NCBI GenBank assembly: GCA_944990035.1
Contig: CALYLX010000021.1
Location: 62,001 to 126,000 of the forward strand
Reading direction: 5' to 3'
DNA from: Clitopilus passeckerianus
Lineage: Eukaryota > Basidiomycota > Agaricomycetes > Agaricales > Entolomataceae
Length of the DNA: 64,000 nucleotides
Shown here: positions 35,925 through 45,180 of the stretch, piece by piece
How positions within the stretch are numbered: the first letter of the stretch is position 1
How the letters are laid out: each line of letters opens with the position of its first letter
The notes under the pieces: generated by a model
The model's input: only the letters and a program-made list of their open reading frames with translations
Databases searched by the model: none
What the model was told of the DNA's origin: nothing
Position numbers and translations under genes: made by a program

Positions 35925-36529
35925 AGGTGCATCATGATGGCGAATTTGGAGACCTCAGCCTCGACCATTGAAAGGTTTGGTAGAATTGTGGTGCTGGTGG
36001 CCGCATGTAAAGGTCATCGTTGAGCCGGGTGTAAGCTAACTAGCGCCAACTCACCTTCGTGACCACGATGAGCTATACTTTGACCTCGTCATACGAGCAA
36101 GAACAGCCTTGCGCTCGAGAGCTTAAGAGCCATGGTTTGTAGATCTGTGGTGTTCATAGCTTCTGCACAAACAATCCTTAAGCCCTGTGTAAAGTGGACG
36201 ATGATCAACATGGCTTACCTTCATATTCCACACGACCGGGAAATGGCTCCGCGCAGTGGCTTCGAGCAACCATTTGCTTAATTCTGCCGGAGTTTGCAGC
36301 CATTTCTTCCAGAAATCCAGACCGACGTCCGTTGTGTTGAAGATGCAAGTAGAGCAACTTGAACGTGTTTTCTGTGCGATTTATAACGTTCAAAGCGTGA
36401 AGGTAGCAGAACTCAGGCTATTGAGGTCTGCGTGGCGCAGAGAGAGCAGTTCCTGTAGAGAGAAATCGGTTTAGAAAAGCTCTGCAAGGCGAACCGGTCC
36501 CAACAGGCCTTACCTTCATGCTTAGTGTC
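35925..36529. other. Intergenic region with exon-like minus-strand frame
   Basis: A minus-strand frame at 36393-36205 is protein-like and is followed by a GTAAGC donor-like site. Read with the SSZ1 fragment just upstream it could be exons of a chimeric gene. The fragment has no start codon, so I do not call a CDS. Confidence 0.25.
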
Positions 36530-36762
36530 ATGGGCGATAGACGCGAAAGAGTTCCCAAATTTGATACCAACGAGAGGTGGAAGTGAGGAGACTTCGATGG
36601 AAGCCTCAGAGGTACCGTTTGGTGCAGTTTTTGTGGCGGGTATTTCGTTGAACGAGGAGGAAGAGATGAAGATGCAGAAAAAATCCGATCAACGTCGTTG
36701 ACAAGAACGTCGTTGATCGCAACTTGAGCGCGTCGTGAGCCAGTTTATTATCTTCCGCCCAT
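36530..36762 (-). pseudogene. Truncated duplicate of SSZ1 promoter and first exon
   Basis: The minus strand from about 36762 repeats the SSZ1 5' flank and exon 1 (compare 32695-32870) with scattered substitutions. The reading frame PATKTAPNGTSEASIEVSSL through VGIKFGNSFASIA matches SSZ1 codons 2-37. The start codon is ATA instead of ATG. The end of the exon has diverged, though a GTAAGG donor-like site follows. None of SSZ1 exons 2-4 is present. Weaker similarity of the flanks extends to about 37.15 kb. Confidence 0.75.
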
Positions 36763-37545
36763 TATTGTCTTTAGCTGTATCCTAAATATGGGCTGAATCT
36801 TATTAGAGATCCGGTTTAATGTTTACCACTGGTTTCAATGCATTGTATTTTCTCAAAGGCGAAGAACACTTGCAGAGTCAAAGCCTGTTCCAAGTCGAGC
36901 TGGTTCAAAAACCATCTTCACCAAAAGCGATGCTGATGTAATTCATTAGGCTGAACCGAGTTGGTTTGCATCCTTCTTCCACGGTTCCACCCAACCATCT
37001 CTCCAGCGAATCTCGTTCAACTTGTGCCCAACCATCCTCGCGATTGGTACTGCCAAATAGCGAGAACCGCGTATCCTGAGCTATGCTGTCCTAACCATGG
37101 AGAGCCACACCGACGAACGGTGAATTCTTCATGTCCTATTTCTCTTCGGAAATACTAATGGCTCTGCCGGTGTACAGACCTGCAAGTTCTGACGCTCACT
37201 ATGCGATGGACTTGTTGGTGGTATTGCATTAGAGCGCTGTCAGGCACTCTGCTTCTTGACCACCAGTCAGATTTTCAACGAGGGCCCTGCAAACGAATCA
37301 TCAGGACCAGGTAGGAGCTACTCCCTTCATTTGATTGTATCCTCTAACCTCGCTGACACATGAGGCGTAGCACCTACCTTCTACTATGCGGAATGCTGAT
37401 TTCAAACAACCATCATATCCTCAACATCCGCCGGTTCTTCTGCATTTCGACGTTGCGGACCTTTGTCGGCCTTCAAGCTTCGGCGTTCGAAGCTTGACGT
37501 TGTCCCAACCTTGCTCGAATCTGGGACGCTCCCTAATGGCCTTGA

Positions 37546-37887
37546 CTAGCTTGTCAATACGTCGGTCTTTGTTACTCTCCCGCTACAAGACCTGTCACTG
37601 ATTAATCCGTTTTTCTTGTTAGGCGGACCGTTACATTGGCAAAACCTCCCTGTAATGGAAGCGTCGTATTGAAAGCCTGACACTCCTTCAAAGCCCTGGC
37701 TCTGCGCACAGAACTTTGAAAATTGCATGACTCTCATCGGAAGGTATCGCGTAGTGCGTTGGCCAGTACCCACTTCCCATTGTTGCCACCCTGCTCCCTG
37801 CATGTTGCCTGCGTACGGATCCTCCTGGTGGTAATGCTTCGGGCACTGCTGCGCCCCCGAACCTATGACCGAAACTACATGTATCAT
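37546..37887 (-). CDS. Possible cysteine-containing small protein, 113 aa
   Basis: The minus-strand ATG frame has five cysteines (QQCPKHYHQ, FSKFCAQSQ, RFCQCNGPP, DRSCSG) spread over a Gly/Gln-rich sequence, as in small extracellular proteins. No signal peptide is visible from this ATG, so an upstream exon may be missing or the gene is a relic. No family is recognised. Confidence 0.25.
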   Translation of the reverse strand: MIHVVSVIGSGAQQCPKHYHQEDPYAGNMQGAGWQQWEVGTGQRTTRYLPMRVMQFSKFCAQSQGFEGVSGFQYDASITGRFCQCNGPPNKKNGLISDRSCSGRVTKTDVLTS

Positions 37888-38237
37888 AAGTGAGTGTACG
37901 CTCTAATGAAATCACCTCTTTACTCATTATTGTGTTCAGGTCAGAGTTTACGACTAGTTTACAACTCTATTGTTCTGAGTGTAGGACTACCCCTACGGCT
38001 TTCAATGTAACCTCGAGATATCACAATAAACTCACTATGCTCTTCGTAACCCTCGTTTATCCGGCCTTTGGCCCTTCGCTGGTTATCTGTGTTCACTATG
38101 TATGCATCACCTTTCTCAGGCACGCTTTGGCTCCAGCAAGGTTCTCAATAGGTGGTAGGTGGGTCCATGTTCACCCCATGTTGACCCTCTCAAGCAGCCT
38201 ATATTTACCTGGCCACGAAAACGAGCCGGTCAAGAAA

Positions 38238-38863
38238 ATGTTTCGATACGAATTAGTACCTCGGCATGAATTAGGGACATGTGACGACGAATATCCTTTC
38301 GAATTACCCGAAACTTTCACAAAAACAGAGATACAAAGCTGGTACGACGAGCAGGCCGAAACAGTTAGGGGTTACGAGTCATATGCTCGGGAAACTCAGA
38401 AGTTGATTAGCAAAATCAAAAGGAGTATGGGCTTCCGTCTCAATTTACAGTTCGAAATGTCTTACAGAATGTTTAAAGAGCTACAGTGGCAGGCAACTGC
38501 CACAGACTATGACAACATGAGGGTTAAGATGCTTCCTCCCTGCGCTCGACAGGTCACACTGATCAAAGAGTTGATTACGGCGATTGAAACGGGCACGGTC
38601 TTACTCCAATCCGGGACAGTAGCAGGTTGTATTGACTAACAAATTTTGTAGGACGGCTACGCCTCGAAGAAATTTGGAATGAGGAAATACTAATCGCCCA
38701 CAAATCAGTACAGCGGCCATGGACACTTGAAGCTGCCCAATGTCCGTTGTGTACAATTACAGGACATTTTTCAACGGCCCCATCGAACGACTCGGAAAGT
38801 CTAATAAACGTGGATCGAACCTGCCCACGATGCCTCCGCACCTACAACTCTAGGCGTACTTGA
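38238..38863 (+). CDS. Hypothetical protein with C-terminal CxxC...CxxC zinc-ribbon-like end
   Basis: From ATG 38238 (MFRYELVPRHELGTCDDEY) the frame is open to 38639. A second frame, open from about 38650 to TGA 38863, encodes AAQCPLCTITGHF and DRTCPRCLRTY, two CxxC pairs about 28 residues apart, typical of a zinc ribbon. An intron must join the two. One phase-compatible choice runs from GTCTTA at about 38599 to a CAG at about 38711; the nearer TTTGTAG acceptor at 38652 would need a non-GT donor. The exact junction is unresolved. The frame also extends upstream of 38238 with hydrophobic sequence from another ATG at 38038. Confidence 0.4.
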
Positions 38864-39178
38864 GGCACCGAGTTGCTTACGAAACCGAGAGTACGGGAAC
38901 GGCTCAGGCGGCTCCCGGGAAAGTGAGGAAGAGCGATCCATAATGTTGGACAACTTTTGATTCTGTGGCTGGGGGGCATGAGCTATGTCAACGTAGGCTG
39001 CCTGTTCGGTGGAAACTCTTACCTGTTTGAATCTGATGTGGACAACTAATCTTTCTTGCTATCCATTTTGCCTTCTATAGGCACTGACCATATCCCATAG
39101 TACGTGTACCGGCAAAGTTGCAATGTAGTCCAGCAATTGTAGGCGTACAGTGTGATATATCTCCAGGCACTGCTGGGA
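38864..39178. other. Intergenic region
   Basis: No gene or repeat that I can support. Confidence 0.3.
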
Positions 39179-39400
39179 ACTATAATGTGCCCTAACGTTG
39201 CCTCCTGTGTGGTTGGTACATTATACGTTGAGCCCGTATTATAATGTGTAACCCTGGCCGCATCACCCCTGAGGTCAGGCGGTTGGATTCTGCAGGTAAG
39301 GGCATTATAATGTGGGTATAATATTGTGACATCGGGAAATTATAACGTAGAACCACCATTACACGTTATAATAGTGGCGTAAAACTGCTATTATAATGTG
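39179..39400. repeat. Cluster of CATTATAATG-like palindromes
   Basis: Eight copies of an ATTATAATGTG/ACGTTATAAT-type motif lie within about 220 bases, near 39180, 39218, 39236, 39303, 39317, 39338, 39363 and 39389. Several contain the perfect palindrome CATTATAATG or a one-base variant. The copies at 39339 and 39363 form an inverted pair (ATTATAACGT and ACGTTATAAT) around a 14-base loop. A related copy occurs near 40395. No open frame overlaps them. Confidence 0.6.
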
Positions 39401-40852
39401 GAAGCCTTCCGCTCTTGGCCTTACATGGAGAGGAACGGCATTAGCGGGAGGCTGACGAAAACTCAATAATTGCATATTCTTGGGTCATTTAACAGATAAT
39501 CATAGTCAAAACAACTTCATAGAATCTCGAACTGGCATTATTCCGCCTAAGAGTTGGTGGACTATGCCCCAGGCGACGTGGACGCAACTAGGATCCCGAA
39601 TTTTGGTTTCAGCATATTAAAGCGGCGACTCGGCGTAATGCCAAAAAGGGAATGCCGCAGTGATAAGCCTCATCCTATTGGCTTATTTTAATTCCAGATT
39701 GATGCGGGCCGGCGAAACATCATCTGCTCCGCCAGCCTGTCGAAAAGAACGAAAAGTAGATTCCCGCATGCTTGAGGCCATACTAAGGCACAAATGAGAG
39801 ACCACTCAAATATAATAGGTAGTGTAACTCCTGATATGGTAAGAAATCCCGGTACTGGAACCGAATTTTCCAAGTTTGAAAAGGTCAGACGAAAACTGAA
39901 AGATCAGTAGCATTTCCCTTGCATTCTCTACTAAACTTGACGACATTGCGATGTCCCGTACTTATGCGATGGGTTGGGTGTCAATAAAACATTGAATAGA
40001 TAACGAATGCTCTCCTTCCCCATCTCTAGGAAGAACATGGTGAATTCTGCGTCGAGACCCTCTTCTGTGAGCGAAGTATTGAGAGGATGAACTTGAGGAT
40101 GGAGACTGTTTCCGGGGCGAGAAATACAATCTACATCATCCAAAGAGCCTACAAGTAGATTCCCCCCGAGAAATATCTCTGCTTGCTTCATCTTCGTCAA
40201 AGCTTTGCTACAGAACCATGTCCCGAGCCTGGGGATGGTAGATACTGTATCCAAAAAGAAGTGGCAGGCGCAAGGATCGAACCAACGCTAGGCAAAATTT
40301 AAACGTAACCCTGGCGAATTAACCAATACACCACACGGCTTTGTAGACGGGCACTCATAGTGGAGTATGATCCACTTCCCATCGATGACGAGCAACATTA
40401 TAATACGGCCAAATTATTGACAACGAAATAGTCGACATCATAATACAGAGTCATCAAAACCTCTCACTATCACACCGTAGCCCTGCAATTGCTGCAAACA
40501 TTACAAAACGGCTACACGGACTCCTACCGTATCATGGTAAGTAGAGCATCCGTTCCTGCCCTCATTGTTCTGGCCTACATCATTTATTGCTAGCTACCAC
40601 GAAAACTCTCAAAGACTCGCCGCGGTCTCGTTCCTCACAGCCTCTTGCGGGCATCCAATTGACACCATTTGCATACGGCTTACCTATGGAATCACTCGAT
40701 ACCTACTCACGATATAATTCATTTAACACCATTACCGTTATACTCTGTCCACCCCGGTAACCTCTTCGATATAGACGTTGATCCCCTAGTACATATTTAA
40801 GACCTAACTACGATTGCCCAATGTATCCCGTGACGTTTCCACTTTCGACAAT
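39401..40852. other. Intergenic, AT-rich, with a tRNA-like relic
   Basis: I see no gene. Short minus-strand frames at 39873-39688 and 40254-39931 lack support. The minus strand at about 40342-40262 resembles a tRNA (D-arm-like TATTGGTTAATTC, T-loop GGTTCGATCC, following T run) but its acceptor and T stems do not pair well. Confidence 0.35.
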
Positions 40853-43800
40853 TCAACCTGTCTGGCCGTCTTGCTGCTCCTGTCCATTGGACGCTGTTTG
40901 AAGTGTAGACAGAAAGTCGACAACCTCAGATTTCTCCCGACTGATTGCCATACCGAGCGCAGATTTACCATCATTGTCTACCTTGGCAGTGAGAACGCTG
41001 TTTTGAGAGCAGCGGCGTATCTGACTAACCTCTCATGTTGGAATTGGCGCCAGCCTCAACGAGGAGTTGGACAACCTCGACGTTCCCAAACCTTGATGAT
41101 GCTACCAAGTGGAGCGGTGTCCGACCATCCTCATCTTAATTGACAACTTTAATAGACGAAGAGAGAAAGAACACATCCCGCTTGCCTGTTGCGTCCACAT
41201 CTGCTCTGAGCTCAGCCAGGAGTTTGACGACCTCCGAATGCCCATGTTCGGCCGCCAAGTGAAGAGCGGTCTTGCCGTGTTCACCTAATTGAGGGTGAAT
41301 ATAGCAGAAAAAGAAGATAACATGATGAGCCTACATTTTGCGTGCATATCCACCTTGAGCACCGCCAGGAGTTTGACGCCTTCCGAATACCCATTTGTGG
41401 CAGCAACGTGAAGGGCAGTGTACCCAAGTTCACCTAGATTTAGGGTTTGAATATAGCAAAGAAAGATAATGCGTCTCACTTACACCGTGACTTCGCGTTC
41501 AAATCTGCTTTGAGCTCAGCTAGGACTTTGATGCCCTCCGAATTCTGAAGTAGGGCCGCCTGATGGAGTGGAGTTCTACCCTCGAAACCTAGGTTAACCA
41601 TGTGAATATAGATAGAGAAAAAGAAAGGATCTGGCCTACCTCTTGCGTTTATATCCGCTTTATGCGCCGCCAGTAGTTGGATGACCGCCGATCGACGTTC
41701 TCCGGCCGCATGGTGAAGCGCAGTGAAACCAGCTCTAGCTAAATTTAGGGTTTGAATATAGCGAAGAAAGTGAATGCTTGTCACTTACACATTACATTCA
41801 TGTCTGCTCCGAGCTCAGCCAGAGTTTTGATCACCTCCAAATGCTCTTGTTTAACAGCAAAGTGAAGTGCGGTCCAACCAATTGTGACTTGGTTGATGAC
41901 ATGAATATAGCGAGGGAATGACAACGCGGCTGGCTTACTAGTTCTTACGCTCAAATCTGCTTTAAGGTCAGCCCGACGTTCGACAGAGGGATCCAGCGCA
42001 TATGGCAGCTTACCTATTGAGTTTAAATCTGCACCAAGCGAAGCCAGGAGTTCGACTACCTTGGTATGCCCTTTGTCGGCCGCATAGTGGAGCGCAGTCC
42101 GACCCTTGGAATCTAATTGACATTTCGAATGCGGCCAGAGGGAATTCCAGCCTATCTGGCTTACCAGTTGCATCCAAATTTACACCAAGCTCAGCCAGGA
42201 GTTTGGCGACCTCGGTATGGCCTTGTTCGGCGGCATGGTGAAGCGCATACCTATTGCCAGAATCTATACGAAGGCTGTGAACGTTATATGGAAGCGAGAG
42301 TAATAGATATGATTTACATCGTATGGTATCATCGGCTGCCAGCTCATTCAGGCGCTTGGTGAAATCTGCCTCCCCGTTTTCGACTAAAATGCATGCAATT
42401 CAGGTAGGACTTCCGCCTTGAGTGTTGCGAAGCACAGGGGATTTGCGAATCATTGAACTTGCCTCTTGCTTTCATATCTGTCCCAAGCCCAGCCAGGAAG
42501 CGGGAAACCTCCCTATTATCCGACTCCACTGCGTACCGGAGTGCAGCCCAAACGTACCAATCTACGTGGGTCTATTAATGATGTCGGAATTAGAGGATGC
42601 ACCATACTTACCTCTGCCATTAACATCTACACCAGGCGTGACTAGGAACCCGACAATCTCGGTCTTCCCTCGACTGGCTGCGAGTTCAAGGGGAGTCCGG
42701 CCGTCCCTGGCTAAACCAACAATATGACTATTGTGTGGGGAAGATGGTACATCTAAATTACCTCTTATTCTCATATCTGCATCGAACTCAAACAGGAGTT
42801 TGGCCAACTCAATATTACCATCATATGCCGAATAGTGAAGCGCAGTCCATCCATCCTGTTCTAACCCAACCCCGTCAATGCTGTAATAGAATAACAAGGT
42901 ATCCAACTTACCTGTTACATTCATATCTGCATTGAGGTTGGCTAGGAGTCTGACAGTCTCGAGATTCCCACACTTGGCTGCAGAGTAAATCGCAGTCTGT
43001 CCGTTCTCATCTACATTCAACATGATGACAATGTTGCAACAGATACGTGCGATGTCTGACGTACCCGCTGTATTTATGCCACCCAAGAGCTTAGCCAGGA
43101 GTCTGACGGTCTGAATCTGGTGTTTTTCCGAGGCAGAGAAAAGCGCATCAACGGAAAACTTCAGTTGACCACTGGCCGAGGCGGCTTTCAGCCAGACATC
43201 TGAGTTCAGAGGTTCAACCTTGAGCTCCAATATTTGTTCCACGCTCTAACGCACATGTGTCATCCCAACTGGCCGTAGCTCCAACTAAGAATTCAACGAT
43301 CTCCCAGTGACGGTTCTGGATCGACGTTACAATCGCGGGATCTGGGTCAAGTAGATTAGTACGCTCCATACTCGCCATTTCGTATATATCACGCTTACAT
43401 ATAACAGTTCGAGATGCCCCAGACTTCAGCGCATCTTGGACCACGTGCAGCTGTCCATTCTCTGCTGCGGCCAAAAGCTTGCCCCCAAGTCTCCTTGGCC
43501 GTCGTTCCACAAGGGCCTCCCCAATATCACGCAGAGGAATTAAAAGGAGAAGTATTGCCAGCGTCTGGCCAAATGTCCACTCAGTATCCCCCTCCGCCGT
43601 GAGATGTTGATTCTTCCTGATGGAAACCTCAGTGTCTGCGAGAAGAAGAATATCAATAACCGCTAGTATAGCCAATCCGGCCCTCGTAAGCTTGATACCA
43701 GTCTCGCGGTTCAGTGAGAAGGACGCGAAACGGCCGTATACCCAAACTGGTACTGCGAAGAAGCCAATTGGTATGATCAAGTTCAAGGCAGGGGTAAGTA

Positions 43801-44386
43801 GAAGGCTGTAAGCGAGCAGTGACCATTCCCGTAGAGCATGAGAGCCTATCGGAACGGTTTGGCCGACAACCACTAGGGATGCAGATAGGGAACAGGGTTC
43901 GGAGGCGCCGAAGGTCCCTGGTTGTTTCCAGAGCCATATTCCGACTGCCGACATGATGGACAGGTGAATAGAACCTATAATGAAAACCGGGTTCTTCCAA
44001 GCCTTCTTCGTTTGCCCCGCCTTGGTCCAGATAGATCGTAGGGGTAGTCGCTTTCCAGCTTGTTTCGTCCCCTCAGCTGGAAGCTCAGTCATGTGATGGA
44101 AGGCGTAGAGCAGAAAGTAGATGAAGAGGTTCGTATTGTTCATCCAGCTAAGGTTGAGGATGATAGCCGCATGGTAGTTCGTCAGCCCATGTTTGAGAGC
44201 TTGCACGATGACGGATACCAGGATGGCGAACGCTGTGATAAGAATTGTCGTCGATTGCGTTTCCAAAGAATCCAGCTCCAGCGGGGTGACCTTCTTGTCC
44301 TGGAGAGCGAAGAATGCTGGGACGAAACTCAGCAGGTAGCAAGTCCGTAGTGTTCGCCAACCTCGTTTCCTTCCGCCCCATGATTA
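40853..44386 (-). CDS. Multi-pass membrane protein with ankyrin-repeat tail (5' end unresolved)
   Basis: Exons placed on the minus strand: 43298-~44386, 43065-43245, 42912-43010, 42762-42860, 42612-42710, 42463-42561, 42318-42383, 42165-42263, 42014-42112, 41789-41887, 41640-41738, 41484-41588, 41335-41433, 41186-41284, 41030-41134, 40853-40977. The first encodes an agaricomycete-type membrane module (KVTPLELDSLETQSTTILIT, LNLSWMNNTNLFIYFLLY, PCSLSASLVVVGQ) with about seven spans. Later exons are mostly 99 nt and phase 1-1, each coding one 33-residue ankyrin repeat (GRTALHYAADKGHTKVVELL). Two introns use GC donors. The exact splice near 43246-43297 is tentative. No ATG is found in the first exon, so an upstream exon exists. 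Role unknown; ankyrin repeats bind partner proteins. Confidence 0.8.
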
Positions 44387-45180
44387 CTTCCTGGCCGCGA
44401 CGAGTGTTACGGAAATGGATTCGGCACCGCTTGCAAGGTCAGGCTTCCTTGCTGCACCTGTGGTGGCATCAAATGCAGAACTGGCTTTGACTTGGACGGG
44501 GAATTAGCTCTAATTGTTGGTCCGAGCTTCTAAGTATACCATCGTGGGCACCACTTCTTGGACGATAGCTCAACGGATACAGTCGGTCAATGTCAATCAG
44601 AAAGGCGGATCGGATGGAGAGTGTTGTTGCAGCATAAGCTAGGGTAGGCGTCGATCAGCTCGGCATGCCTCACTCGGGGTCTATAACCCAGTCAGTGAGC
44701 TATCGTTATTGTTCCTCTTTCGTGCGGTCATTGGTGGGAAATGTGGTTGAAACGGACTGCTCGGTAGCATATTGGCTGGCTGAGAGAACGAACACCATTG
44801 AGTGGTGATTGCGTCCGCGGATCGGACCGATGTGCCCTCCCACCCGAGTTTGGTCATGATTGATTTAGGGGCTTTTGCGGTTAACAATTTCGATGTGTCT
44901 GCGGGCTTGCCGATCTTGTTGTCTGTTTCAACTGCCCACACCACTCTTGACGGTGTGGCAAATCATGCGTGGTGGCTTGCTGTCCAAACAGGAGAGAGCT
45001 GCTAATACTGGATACATCGCCAGCGCTTCAGACGAGCGCTGACTGACTCGGCCTTGGACTCGGCGTTTGAAATCCAACAACTCAGGCATTGACTTCCCTG
45101 ACAAAGCCGACTGAAGTCTTGGAAACCTCGACCTTTTTTCGTCGCGACCTTCGCGTTTGGTGGATTGGAACCTCGGAAGG
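44387..45180. other. Divergent upstream region
   Basis: This lies between the 5' end of the ankyrin gene (minus) and the regulator (plus). It should hold the first ankyrin exon, which I could not identify, and both promoters. A minus-strand frame at 44944-44681 lacks support. Confidence 0.4.

Noticed and set aside
44540..44640. tRNA-like GATAGCTCAACGGATACAG
   Set aside because: It resembles a D arm but no anticodon or T arm follows at the right distance.
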